NCBI GenBank assembly: GCA_948144175.1
Contig: CANXME010002000.1
Coordinates: 372,001 to 436,000, forward strand
Direction of reading: 5' to 3'
DNA from: Closterium sp. NIES-65
Lineage: Eukaryota; Streptophyta; Zygnematophyceae; Desmidiales; Closteriaceae
DNA: 64,000 nt
The translations under genes were made by a program, and so were the position numbers. Below are positions 8,931 to 21,194 of this stretch, one piece after another; the first letter of the stretch is position 1; every line of letters begins with the position of its first letter. Under the pieces are notes generated by a model. It made no database searches and was not told where the DNA came from. It worked only from the letters and a program-made list of their open reading frames with translations.

Positions 8931-11900
8931 ATGGCTAGCCCACAGGTGCTAGTTTTCGATGCTGAGGGCCGCCCAGTGAAGTTTGACACCTGGCTAGACG
9001 ACCTGCACCTCTATCTACAGCTCACAGCCAAGGACGACATCGCACTGTACGACCACGCCCTAGGCCATGTCACTGCCCCTGCTGCTACTGCTGACAGCAC
9101 TGCCCGCTCATAGTGGCAGACTCGTGATGCCCACGCTCGCTTCGCTATTCGCAACTCCCTGCCAATAGACGAACGCGAGCACTTTGGCCAGCACAAGACT
9201 GCACAGGCACTGTACACAGCTGTCGTTGCTCGCTACTCCTCACCTGCCTCTGCCATGCTAGGCCGTCTCTCCCTCCCCTACCTGTTCCCCGACCTGGCCT
9301 CGTTCCACACAGTCGCTGACCTCATCACGCACCTCCGTACTAGTGAGGCCCGCTTCCGTGCCGCCATGCCCGATGAGTTCCTTGCCACGCACTCCCCCCC
9401 ACTCTGGCTCACTCTCTACCACCTAGTCACCCGCCTCCCTGACACTCTGCGTGCTGTCAGGGATCACTTCCTAGCTCGCTGCCCCACTGAGCTCACCATT
9501 GCCCTCCTCGAGAAGGAACTGCTTGCAGCTGAGGCTAGCATCGTAGCTGTAGGTGCCTCTCGTGGCGAACCCCATACCCCGTTCTTTGAGGGGTGTTCTC
9601 CTTCCCCCCTTCTTCCCTCTGTCGCCTCTGCTGCTGGTGTCGGCTTCCTTGGTGCTGAGAAGGTCGGTACTGCGTCTGCCTCGAGCGGGCGCCGCAGCGG
9701 CAAGGGCAAAGGGGGCAAGGGAGGAGGTGATGACGGCGAGGGAGGCGGTGGTGGGGGTGGTGGTGGGACTGGTGGGGCTAGTGGCAGTGGTGGGGGTGGC
9801 GGTGGACGCGGCGGCGGCAGGGGTTGGGGTGGTCGAGGATGTGGCGGCGGCAGTCGTGGTCGTGGAGGCGCTGGCGGTGGCCAGGGCCAGCAGCACAGTC
9901 CGTCGCCCCAGGAGGTCCGTGAGTGGTACTCTCAGCAGGGGGGGGGGGGGGGGAGGTGGCTTTAGCTGCACGTACATCATTCGCACTAGTGACCGCACTG
10001 GTCAGCCGTGTGGGGGACCGCATGCCACACAGCGCTACTTCGCTCGTCTCAACGATGCTTGGCGTGTTCAGTTCCCTCAGTCCACTAAGCTGCCCCGCTA
10101 GATTGATCTCCTTAAGAAGGGGATTGATATCTATGCTCTAGACTTTCATGCTATTCTATCTGCTATGTATGTGATGCCTACTAGTGGAGAGGGTGCTGAG
10201 TACCTGTGTGTGCCGCCCGACCCGAGCATTAGGACTAGTGCGTCTGCCACTCCAGGTACTCGCGTGTCTGCTACCCCAGGTGCTGGTGAGGCAGCTGCTC
10301 TAGGTGCTTGTGCGTCTGCCCCCCCTGGTACTGAGTCGACTGCAGCACTGCACACCTTCACATTGGACTCAGGTGCTTCTCGCTGCTTCTTTCGTGACCG
10401 CACTGCCCTTGAGCCGCTTGCTCGGCCAGTTGCTGTCTCCCTCGCTGACCCCTCTGGGGGTCCGGTCATTGCGACCTCCTCCACTGTCCTTCCCTGTCCT
10501 GCGGTCCCGTCGGGCACACTGTCAGGTCTCCACCTCCCCTCGTTCTCTACGAACCTGGTGGCAGGATGTGCGCTCCAGGACGGGGGTGTTCACCAGTTCA
10601 CCCCTGCCTACGAGCGTGTGACACACTGCACATGTGCTCGTACGGGCCGTCACTTGGCTACCTTCACTCGGCAGCCGGGATCGGACCTGTACACACTGAC
10701 CACTGAGTCCCCTCATGTCGTTGCGTCTGCGTCTGCGTCCGCGTCAAGTCAGCTGTCGGCCCCCTGCTCGTGTCGCTGTCTGGCAGACGAGACTGTCCTC
10801 TGGCACCACCGCCTTGGTCACCCATATGTGCAGCGGCTTCGTTCCATGCACTCCGGGTACCTTGTCTCTGGCCTTCCCAGAGTCCTTCCTCCCCTCCCTC
10901 CCTCACCTGCTCCTCCCTGTCTTCCCTGTGTCGAGGGGCGGCAGCGCGCCGCTCCTCACTCCTCCTCGTTTCCCCCGACGACTGCTCCCTTGCAGACGCT
11001 CCACATGGACGTGTGGGGTGCAGCCCGCGTCCGTGGTCAGGGTCAAGAGAGGTACTTCCTGATAGTTGTTGACGACTACTCGCGCTACACCTCGGTCTTC
11101 CCCTTGCGCACCAAGGGTGAGGTCCCTGATGTCTTGATCCCTTGGATCCGTAGAGCCCGTCTCCAGCTCAGCGAGCGTTTCCACTCGGACTTTCCTGTCC
11201 TGTGCTTGCACTCTGACAGAGGTGGTGAGTTCTCCTCCGACCTCTTGGCAGCCTACTGTGCTGAGCATGGCATTGAGCAGTCGTTCACGCTTCCGGCCTC
11301 ACCACAGCAGAATGGGGTTACGGAGCGCCGCATTGGCCTGGTCATGGAGGTCGCCCGTACCTCCTTGATCCATGCGGCTGCCCCCCACTTTCTGTGGCCG
11401 TTTGCGGTCCGGTACGCTGCGCATCAGCTCAACCTCTGGCCCCGTGTCTCCTTGCCGGAGACCTCGCCCACACTGCTGTGGACGGGGGAGGTTGGCGATG
11501 CGTCGCGTTTCCGGGTCTGGGGATCTCGAGCTTTTGTCCGCGATACGTCTGCGGAAAAGCTCTCCTCCCGTGCTGTTCCCTGCGTCTTCCTCGGCTTTGT
11601 CCCGGACGCGCCTGGTTGGCAGTTTTACCACGCCACCTCGCGCCGAGTCTTGCCCTCTCAGGACGTCACTTTTGACGAGTCCGTCCCCTACTACCGCCTC
11701 TTCCCCTACCGCACTGCCCCGCTCCCCCCCCCTCCTCTCTTCCTCACGCCAGGTGCTGCTGTCGTAGACCCCCTCCCCCCTCAGGGTGCCGCCCCCTCAG
11801 GTGTGTCTCAGGTAGACCCGGTTGAGCCTGTTGAGGTAGCTGTCGACTCTCGTCCTGCTGCGGGTGCGGAGCCTGGAGGTGCGGAGCCTGGGGGTACTGA

Positions 11901-13334
11901 GCTTGGGGGTGCTGAGCCTGGGGGTGCTGAGCCTGGGGGTGCTGAGCCTGGGGGTGCTGAGCTGCAGAGTCCGGGGTCTGGGGGTTCTGAGTCTGGTGGT
12001 GTTGAGCCTCGTAGTCCTACTCGTGGAGGAGCCCTCTCCTTGGAGCAGCTGCGTGAGTGGTACTTACAGTACTGCAGCCTCAGGAGAGGTACCTCTAGAG
12101 CTAGGCGTACTACTGGGACTGGTGCTAGTGCTTCTCCTAGTCGGGAGCTCCCCTCCCGTGAGCGGATCCGTGAGTGGTACGAGAGGCGCTGCACTCTTCG
12201 GAGTGGTGCGCCTGGTGTCGCGGACCCCGCTGCTGCTGGTGCTGCGGACCCGGGCGTTGGAGCTGCTGCTGGTGCTGAGGACCCGGGCGTTGGAGCTGCG
12301 GCTGGTGCTGAGGACCCGGACGCTGGTGCTGCTGCTGGTGCTGAGGACCCGGGCCTTGGAGCTGTGGCTGGTGCTGAGGACCCGGACGCTGGTGCTGCTG
12401 CTGGTGCTGAGGACCCGGGCATTGGAGCTGCGACTGGTGCTGAGGACCTGGACGCTGGTGCTGCTGCTGGTGCTGAGGACCCGGGCGTTGGAGCTGCTGC
12501 TGGTGCTGAGGACCCGGGAGTTGGAGCTGCTGCTGTTGCTGAGGACCCTGGTTCTGGAGTCGCTGCACGGTCGCGGCCGTACTTCGTTCCGCTCCTTCAG
12601 CAGGTTCTTGGCCAGCTCCCTCCTCCTTGTCCTCCTCCCTCCTTAGGGTGTCCTCCGTCTGTCCAGCTGCAGTCGCAGCTACCGTCTGCCTCCTCTCTCC
12701 CTGGTCCTACTCCTTACACTGGTCCGACTGGAGGTCTTACTGAGCGTCGTGAGCCTGAGTCTCGTCCTGCATCGCTTGAGTCTCGTCGTGCATCGCTTGT
12801 CCGTGCTGCTCTCACTGGTAGTCGTGTCCCGCGTCAGCGTCTTCCTGCTGTCCCAGGCACTCACCAGATGGCGCTTCGTCCCTCCACTGCTCCACAGCGT
12901 GTCCCACTGCCGTCTCCTCCTGCGTCCTCTCTTCCTGCTCTTGCTGACCCGGGGTCAGACTCCCTTCGTGCTGCCAGTCCTACTGTCACGCTTCTCCTGG
13001 CTACTGTTGTCACTGACCCTTCCTTTGAGTCCGCTGCTGCGTCTGCCTTAGTTGCTGAGCTTGTCGACTTTGCTGCCACCTCTCGTCTAGACTATGCCGC
13101 TAGCCTAGTTGCTGAGTCTGAGTCTGTCTGTCCTCCGTCCGTCGGGGGTGAGTGTGCTCTTGGCACTGACGTCTTTGAGGACAGGCAGGAGGAGTTTGAG
13201 TGTTTTGCTGCCGCTTTGCCCCATCTCGTGTCCATGCTTGTTGCCCCTGAGGGAGAACCGGATGCACCAGACATCCCGACCCCACGCTCTTACGCAGAGG
13301 CGATGGCCGGTCCCTACTCCTCTCAGTGGCAGAC
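8931..13334 (+). pseudogene. S5 gag-pol (broken, 3'-truncated)
   Basis: The start MASPQVLVFDAEGRPVKFDT aligns with the S2 and S7 gag. TAG at 9111-9113 replaces a conserved Gln (SQWQTRD). A run of 16 G (9938-9953) after the VREWYSQQ motif shifts the frame. The Zn motif follows (about 9965-10040; its last Cys is Tyr), then TAG at 10099-10101 where relatives have Trp. From about 10165 the frame is open: protease LDSGAS (10366), integrase HHRLGH and CLPC zinc site, catalytic Asp (MDVWG, about 11007), Asp (HSDRGGEF, about 11212) and Glu (QQNGVTERR, about 11312). Then come an acidic repeat linker (11860-12560, with two REWY motifs), the RPYFVPLLQQVL block (12577) and the RT start, ending at SSQWQT where Copia-L inserts. 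Confidence 0.85.
11860..12560 (+). repeat. Coding minisatellites in the S5 linker
   Basis: Two arrays in the pol frame: 15-bp units GAGCCTGGGGGTGCT (GAEPG peptides) at about 11870-11965, and units of about 30 bp encoding AGAEDPG-type peptides at about 12230-12550. They give an acidic Ala/Gly-rich linker. The units match neither the Gly-Ala tract of S1 nor that of S4. Confidence 0.75.
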
Positions 13335-14437
13335 TGTCAACGGGAGTTGTATGTTGGCCCCGTCCACGCTTGAGCGGAGCCGACATCGTGGTCGGGTGTT
13401 AGGGAGCAGCCGACCTGCTGCAGTGGGCGAGCTGGTCGACGAGGAGGTCGACCTGCACGGGGACCACTGCACGGGCGCCGACTTCAGGGTGGCGCCAACT
13501 TTGGGGAGGTCGACTTAGGAGTCGACCTGCGGAGGACGTCGACTTGGGGAAGCCGACTTCGGTGGTCGGCTGATGTGCTGGTCGACCTGCGGGTGGTCGA
13601 CTGGACCCGGTGGTCGACGAAGGAGGGGCCGATGTCGACCTCGACTCAGGACGCCGAGCAGATGGGCGTCGAGTAGCGTGGTCGTCGACCGAGGGGCGTG
13701 GTCGCTCTGGTGAGGTCGACATTGGGGTGGTCGTCGACTTGGGAGGTCGACGGGCACGTACGGGAGTTGCTGGTCGATATGGTTGCCCAGTCGACCCAGT
13801 TACCTGGGTGACGAAGTGCTGCGGAGGAGTGCGACGGTCGCCCAGGCGAAGTTGGCGAGACCGACCTCGGTGGTGGTATCACGAGGTCGACGTGGCGGAT
13901 CAGAGGCAGCCGTCAGCCCGAGGCTGACGTGGTGTGTGTGTGCTGTGCAGGTGATGAGGCTCGGCATACCAATCATCTGCACGCACCTGCAAAGCGGGTG
14001 CACTGCTGGCACACCGTCGACCTGAAGCGTTGGCAAGCTGTCGACTTTGCACTGCTGGAGCGCGGTCGACCAAGTCGTGTTGGAACGCGGTCGACCATGC
14101 TGTGCTGGCAGTTGACCGACCTGAATGCTAGCTCTGATGTAGTCTTGCATTGCCAACTTCATTGTACCATTATTGTCATCTTTTCTTAGTGAAACTCTTG
14201 CCAAATTGCCCCGTGAACTAGCAAGCAGTGTGAGCACTAGGAAAACGCCTAAGGACCAACGAACGCAGAGATCACACGAGCACACGTGCCTAACCAGTAG
14301 TCTAGCTCCCGTTGTAGTAGTTATCTCCGCATGGTGCGGTGAGCGTGGACGGCACACGACTTACCCTTCAGTCAGGTCGACGTAGACACCACTTACCTAT
14401 TTCGTAGTTACAGGCCGGCAACTGTGCGGTAGTCACT
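13335..14437 (+). repeat. Copia-L 5' LTR plus leader (GTCGAC-rich)
   Basis: Begins TGTCAACGGGAG at 13335, the same start that follows the polypurine tract at 19707. About 1.1 kb separate it from the gag ATG at 14438. The exact LTR end is not visible; a candidate is CCGCA at 14331 followed by TGGTGCGGTGAGC, which is not an initiator-Met site. The segment has 20 copies of the palindrome GTCGAC, against a random expectation well below one. Confidence 0.7.
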
Positions 14438-17400
14438 ATGGTAGGAGCCGTAGGTGATGCGGGGGTGGTAGACACCCAGGAGGCACGGTTGGAGAACGCG
14501 AGGAGGAAGCACGAGGCCAACGAGTATGGCGACTTGCCCTGGGCGGTCGTTGAGGCTGGACTCCGCTCCACGTGGGCGACCGAGCACCCGTCTCGACCTG
14601 CCTCTCCTCGTCCGGTGAACAACGAAGGCGGCGTCAACGCCGGTGGTGGTCAAGTCGGCAGTAGTGCTGGAGGCACGTCGAGGCAAAGAGGTGTGATACA
14701 TGCCGGTGAAGTCGGCGGCGTTCAGGCGCGAGGGATGCAGACGTCGGCGGCTGCAGGCTCTTCGCAGGGTGACGTCGGAGGCCGACGTAGTGGGCTGTCG
14801 CCGATGACAGCGTCCCAGGTGACGGCAGGTGGGATTGCGCCGAGCTACGGCTACTTCAAGTTCACGCCGGACAGGATCTCGGTCAACCCCCCACTGGTCG
14901 GTCGACCCGACATTCTCACCTGGAAGGAAGCTATCGAGCCCCAGCTGGAGATGGCTGGGCTGATCGGCTTCGCCCGAGGGACCGTGGCGACGCCTGGAGA
15001 GCACCACCCCGACTTGCGGGCGGAGTTCCGCGCCGTGCAGCTGTTGACCTTCACGGTCATCTCGCGGTGCTGCTCGCCGGGCGTGCAGATCGCCTTAAAG
15101 TGGTGCCGGGAGTACATCGACGGCGGCCACCGGGCGTGGCACTTCATTGAGTCGACATACCAGGTCACCGACGACCTGTTCATCGCCCAGCTGGAGGGAC
15201 AGCTGACGCACCTGCGTATGGGTGACGAGGAGACAGCGACTAACTACTGCAACCGAGCCCGGCGAATTCTCGCCACTATCAGGATGGCCGGGGCGCAGTA
15301 CTCCACGGCGTCGTACATCACCCATGTCATGCAGGGACTTTCTAGCAGCTATAACCTCCTGAATCGGCTGTCCATGGCGCCGAGCACAAGGGCGACGCTC
15401 AACGAGGACAACCTGACCTCATACATCCTGCAGGACGAGGCGATGCAGGAAGCTGAGCGGTCACAGGAACTCTTGGTGCAGGCCAACTTTGTCGCCCCGG
15501 CGAAGCAAGGGGGGCGACCAGGAGAGCGCGGACAGTCTGGTGGCGGCGAGAGCGGTGGCTGGAAGTCGACCAAGGAGGTCGAGAAGAAGTTGACCAGGGA
15601 CGGCGGTCAACGAGGGGGAGGTCGACGTCGGGAGTGCTGGATCTGCCACAGCCCCAATCACCTCTCCTTCGAGTGTCCCGACCGCAGTGACTCCGACGAC
15701 GACAACAAGGGCGGTTGCGGGAGGTCGAGCAGTCGTCGTCCTCGTCGAGGAGGAAACCGGCCGCGCAAGGAGAAGCAGTTGACCAAGACGTCGACTTCGG
15801 CGAAGGACGCCGACTCCCCTGCTGGCAGCAAGGCGCGGGATGACAAGACGGCGTCGTGCTCGCTGGTCGGCGTCGTGGAGCCGACCGTCTCGCTGGCGCC
15901 GGAGGCCGGAGAGGACTTCCAGGCGGTGGCGGCAGGTGTGCAGGCGAACCCGGCGGTGGTCCTGCTCGACAGCGGTTGCTCCCACCACCTGATGGGGACG
16001 AAGGAAGTCTTCGTCGACCTGCAGCCAAGCGGCTTCATCAAGCACGTGCGCGGCTTCAATGGGGCGCTGCAGGATGTCCAGGGCCGCGGCACCGTCGCCC
16101 TGCAAGGGGAGGCCGGGAAGCAGGTGCTCATCCCCGACGTGCTGTACGTCCCGGGTGTGCGGGCGAACTTGCTGTCATCCGGCCAGCTTAAGGAGCACGG
16201 CGTGAAGCTGCAAGAGGACGGCGACAGGATGGTGCTCGTCTCGACAACAGGAGAGGTGCTCGGTCGGGCGACGTACTCCAGGCGTGTCCTCTGCACCGAC
16301 CTGCGTCCCTGCTCAACGAGGTCGACGTCGCCCACGACGGAGGTTGTGGCTCTGCGGGCGATCATCTCGAAGACGAAGTCGACGCCGGACCGTATGCATG
16401 CCCGGCTTGCACATGTCGGCATGGACACCATACGGAGCTCAGCGAAGAACGAGGTCGCCATTGGGCTGGACCCCAAGTCGGCGACGGGCGTCGACTCCCC
16501 GTGTGTCTCGTGCGTCGGCGGGAAGCTGGCGCGGCACACCTTCCCCAACCAAGGCTCCAACGCCGACGATGTGCTGGCCGTCGTGCACATCGACCTGTGC
16601 GGGCCGTTCCGCGTGGCTGCCAAGGATGGCAGCCTGTACTTCTTGTTGCTGAAGGACCGCAAGACCCGCTACGTGTGGGTGAAGCCGATCACCAAGAAGT
16701 CGGACGCGTTGCCGGTGTTCGTGCAGTGGCTGGCGGTGGCTGAGCGGCAGACGAAGAAGTCGGTGTTGATGCTGCGCTCTGACCGGGGAGGGGAGTTCCT
16801 CGGGAACCAGTTCATCGATTTCGTGAACGACAAGGGGATTGTCCACAACCTGACCTGCCCATACACCCCGCAGCAGAACGGCATGGCGGAGCGGGAGATG
16901 AGGACGGTGGGGGAGTCGGTGCGGACGATGCTGCAGCACATGGGCGTGCAGCACCACTGGTGGCACTTCGCTGTCCGGCAGGCCGTCTGGGTCCGTAACT
17001 GCCTTGAGAGGTCGACGCTGCCGCCGGGGACGACGCCGTACCAACTGCTGACCGGGAAGAAGCCCGACTTGTCGCTGGCGCGGGTGTGGGGCTGCATGGC
17101 GCAGTTCTTAGTCCCCGAGCAGCAGCGTGGTGGGAAGCTGCAGCCAAAGGCCAGGTGGGGTCTGCACCTTGGCGTGTCGGCGGCGAGCAAGGGCTGGGAG
17201 CTCCTCGACGTCGACACCGACCGGGTGGTCACCACGTCGGACGTGGTGTTCTACGAGGAGATGTCGCTGGCCGAGTGGAAGACGGGGTGCGGGTCGGTGT
17301 TCGGCCGCTTGTCGCCCACCCCGCCCTCTGACACCTCGTCGGCAACAATGCCACTGCTTGCCGAGGTCGTTGAGCTTGCTGCTAAGGACGTCGAGGACGT

Positions 17401-19578
17401 CCGCCCCCCTACCCCTCCCCCTCCGACTCCTGCCCCTCCCCTCTTGGTAGACCTGCGTGGGCTGACCTCGGTGTCGGCCTCCGGCGATGAGGGGAGTAGT
17501 GGGACGTCGCCTTCGGCCAAGTGCATCGCCGGTGGCCGACGTGACGAGCGGCAGGTCGACGTGGGATTGCAGTCGACGTCGACAGGGGAGGAGCAGGTCG
17601 AGAAGCAGGTCGAGGACCAGCGGCCGACAAAGGAGCAGGCAGCAGTGACGTCGACCAAGGAGCAGTCGGCGACCGGGCAGTCGGCAGGGGAGCCGACCAT
17701 GGGGGAGAAGTCGGCTGGGACGCCGGCTGAGAAGCAGCAGGACGCCGAGGGCAGCGACAATAGCAACGATGGAGGGGACGCCGAGGAGGTCCAGCCAGGA
17801 CCACGACGTTCAGGCCGACTTCGGAGGCCGCCTGACTTCTTCGTCCCCGCTGCCTTCACCACGGTGTACGACGTGGACGATGAGGCCGACGACCTGCTGT
17901 ACGACGATGCCGAGGAGGATGAGGAGTTTACAGAGCTCGACCCCGACATGTTAGCCGACCCCGAGCACCGTTGGGACATCTCGACGATGACAGTGAAGGA
18001 GGCGTTGGCGAGTTGGAAGGGCACGGCGGTGAAGGCCGCCATGGAGGAGGAGATTCGCAGCCTCCTCAACATGGGAACGTGGGAGTTGGTCGAACGTCCG
18101 CCGGGAGTAAACGTCATGAAGAACCGGTGGGTGTTGACGACGAAGTACCACGTCGACGACACCGTCGAGCGCGAGAAGGCGAGGCTGGTTGTGAAGGGCT
18201 TCACGCAGGTATACGGCGCCGACTACGACGAGACGTTCGCGCCGGTGGGCAGCTACGTCACGCTGAGGATCTTCCTGAGCATCGTCGCCGTCCGCAACCT
18301 CAACCTGATGCAGCTCGACATGAAGAACGCCTTCTTGCAGAGCAAGCTCGACAGGGTGCTCTACATGTCCCAGCCGGACTACTTCAACGACGGGACCGCC
18401 CGGGTGTGCAAGCTGCTGAAGAGCCTGTACGGGCTAAAGCAGTCGCCGCTGCTGTGGTACTTGGCGCTCAACGACGTGCTGGTCGGCGCCGGGTGGAAGA
18501 AGAGCCAGGTCGACGAGGCTCTCTACTGCAAGGTCGGAGAGGACGGAGTGGCCTGCTGGGTGCTGGTCTACGTCGACGACCTACTCGCCGCCAGCAGTAG
18601 CGCCGCGATGTTGAAGGAGTTGAAGGAGCTGCTGTAAGCCGCCTTCGAACTGCGTGAAATCTCGCCGGTGCAGAAGTACCTCGGGCTGGAGATCGTCCGC
18701 GACAGGTCGGCGGGGAAGCTGTGGCTGCACCAGCAGGGCTACGCCGACAAGCTGCGTAGGCGCTTCATCGACGAGGAGCAGACCGGGCGCACCCCGAAGA
18801 CGCCAGTCTCGGTCGATGCCTACGCCGAGCTCACTTTCGATGACGAGGAGGCACAGGAGCGACAGGAGGAGGAGTACCGGCAGAAGGTCGGCTCGCTGCA
18901 GTTCGCGGCGACGACGACGAGGCCGGACATCGCCTTCGCCTGCAGCAAGCTGGGGAGCGGCCTCACGGTGAGGAGCGACCAGCACTGGCGCGAGGTCGAC
19001 CGCTGCCTTGCCTACCTCGCCAATACGCGTGACACCGCCCTGGAGTTCGGCGGTGGACCTGAGTCGCTGGAGCTGGTCGGCTACGTGGACGCCGACGACG
19101 CCGGTGACAAGCAGAACAGGACGAGCACGAGTGGCTACGTGTTCATCTATGGAGGGGCCGCAGTCTCCTGGTCGAGCCAGCGCATCAAGTGTGCGACGTT
19201 GTCGTCGACTGAGTCGGAGTACGTGGCAGCCACCGAAGCCGGCAAGGAAGGACGCCGACTTCGCTTCCTCCTTGCAGAATTCCGGCAGCTGGAGCAGGGA
19301 AGCCGACCGTCCTTCGGGTGGACAACAAGTCGGCTATCACAGTCGCCGAGGGCATGGGGTTGACGGGCAACCTCAAGCACATGGAGCGGCGACAGGCCTG
19401 GCTGCAGCACATGGTGAAGCGCGGGAAGTTCTCGTTGAGGTACATCCCGACCACTGAGCAGCCGGCCGACTTCCTGACGAAGGCGCTGCACTATCCGGCC
19501 TTCAACCGGTGCTCCGTCACAATCGGCCAGGTGCGCTTGGCCGACGTGGGCGACGGCGATAACGACGTGCAGCAGTAG
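14438..19578 (+). pseudogene. Copia-L gag-pol, nearly intact
   Basis: One frame from MVGAVGDAGVVDT at 14438. Gag (about residues 150-400), canonical zinc knuckle CWICHSPNHLSFEC (about 15641), protease LLDSGCSHH (about 15966), integrase HHCC (HARLAHVG to CVSC) and core with Asp (VHIDLCG), Asp (RSDRGGEF) and Glu (QQNGMAERE). An acidic/Thr-Pro linker follows, then RT with YVDDLLAAS (about 18570) and RNase H (VGYVDADDAG, STESEYVAAT, VDNKSAI, QPADFLTKAL). Defects: TAA at 18635-18637 just after the YVDD region, and a one-base shift near 19305 before VDNKSAI. The end is NDVQQ and TAG. Length and order are typical for Ty1/copia. It shares no close relatedness with Copia-S in gag. Confidence 0.9.
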
Positions 19579-19706
19579 GTGCCATGCCCTGTTGCATGGC
19601 TGGTGCGGTGACTGGCGTGCTGTGTGTTGGGTGCACGCTGACGGGCTATTCTCGGAGCTGTACTGCCGTGTGGGTTGGGTGGCCAAGCGTGAACGCGGCA
19701 GGGGAG
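19579..19706 (+). other. Copia-L 3' untranslated region and polypurine tract
   Basis: Short tail after the pol stop ending GCGGCAGGGGAG at 19695-19706, a polypurine tract directly before the second TGTCAACGGG. Confidence 0.75.
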
Positions 19707-21194
19707 TGTCAACGGGAGTTGTATGTTGGCCCCGTCCACGCTTGGGCGGAGCCGACATCGTGGTCGGGTGTTAGGGAGCAGCCGACCTGCTGAAGTGGGC
19801 GAGCTGGTCGACGAGGAGGTCGACCTGCACGGGGACCACTGCACGGGCGCCGACTTCAGGGTGGCGCCAACTTTGGGGAGGTCGACTTAGGAGTCGACCT
19901 GCGGAGGACGTCGACTTGGGGAAGCCGACTTCGGTGGTCGGCTGATGTGCTGGTCGACTGGACCCGGTGGTCGACGAAGGAGGGGCCGACATCGAGCTCG
20001 ACTCAGGACGCCGAGCAGATGGGCGTCGAGTAGCGTGGTCGTCGACCGAGGGGCGTGGTCGCTCTGGTGAGGTCGACATTGGGGTGGTCGTCGACTTGGG
20101 AGGTCGACGGGCACGTACGGGAGTTGCTGGTCGATATGGTTGCCCAGTCGACCCGGTTACCTGGGTGACGAAGTGCTGCGGAGGAGTGCGACAGTCGCCC
20201 AGGCGAAGTTGGCGAGACCGACCTCGGTGGTGGTATCACGAGGTCGACGTGGCGGATCATAGGCAGCCGTCAGCCCGAGGCCGACGTGGTGTGTGTGTGC
20301 TGTGCAGGTGATGAGGCTCGGCATACCAATCATCTGCACGCACCTGCAAAGCGGGTGCACTGCTGGCACACCGTCGACCTGAAGCGTTGGCAAGCTATCG
20401 ACTTTGCACTGCTGGAGCGCGGTCGACCAAGTCGTGTTGGAACGCGGTCGACCATGCTGTGCTGGCAGTTGACCGACCTGAATGCTAGCTCTGATGTAGT
20501 CTTGCATTGCCAACTTCATTGTACCATTATTGTCATCTTTTCTTAGTGAAACTCTTGCCAAATTGCCCCGTGAACTAGCAAGCAGTGTGAGCACTAGGAA
20601 AACGCCTAAGGACCAACGAACGCAGAGATCACACGAGCACACGTGCCTAACCAGTAGTCTAGCTCCCGTTGTAGTAGTTATCTCCGCATGGTGCGGTGAG
20701 CGCGGACGGCACACAACTTACCCTTCAGTCAGGTCGACGTAGACACCACTTACCTATTTCGTAGTTACAGGCCGGCAACTGTGCGGTAGTCACTATGGTA
20801 GGAGCCGTAGGTGACGCGGGGGTGGTAGACACCCTGGAGGCACGGTTGGAGAACGCGAGGAGGAAGCACGAGGCCAACGAGTATGGCGACTTGCCCTGGG
20901 CGGTCGTTGAGGCTGGACTCCGCTCCACGTGGGCGACCGAGCACCCGTCTCGACCTGCCTCTCCTCGTCCGGTGAACAACGAAGGCGGCGTCAACGCCGG
21001 TGGTGGTCAAGTCGGCAGCAGTGTTGGAGGCACGTCGAGGCAAAGAGGTGTGATACATGCCGGTGAAGTCGGCGGCATTCAGGCGCGAGGGATGCAGACG
21101 TCGGCGGCTGCAGGCTCTTCGCAGGGTGACGTCGGAGGCCGACGTAGTGGGCTGTCGCCGATGACGGCGTCCCAGGTGACGGCAGGTGGGATTG
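19707..21194 (+). mobile_element. Copia-L 3' LTR continuing into a second, truncated Copia-L
   Basis: Repeats 13335-14836 at roughly 99% identity by eye, with one 15-bp deletion. The similarity does not stop at the LTR end: it continues through the leader and about 130 codons of gag (from ATG 20795) and ends abruptly at 21194. Element 1, shared LTR, and the start of element 2 therefore stand head-to-tail, with element 2 cut where S6 integrase begins. Confidence 0.8.

Larger units (their letters stand above)
8128..13334 (+). mobile_element. Copia-S copy S5, lacking its 3' part
   Basis: Starts with a 135-bp LTR (8128-8262), then primer site, leader, gag and pol. It is cut at 13334 inside the RT N-terminus by the Copia-L LTR. 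RT, RNase H and a 3' LTR are not found downstream; the next Copia-S sequence (21195) restarts at integrase and belongs to another copy. Confidence 0.8.

Noticed and set aside
11808..12568. Minus-strand Gln/Pro-rich and Ala/Ser-rich frames of 143-204 codons
   Set aside because: Complement of the acidic repeat linker in S5 pol; no independent evidence for a gene.
14332..14345. TGGTGCGGTGAGC as the Copia-L primer site
   Set aside because: Position is plausible but I cannot match it to a known tRNA end, and the LTR boundary cannot be fixed because the second copy continues past it. Mentioned only as a candidate.
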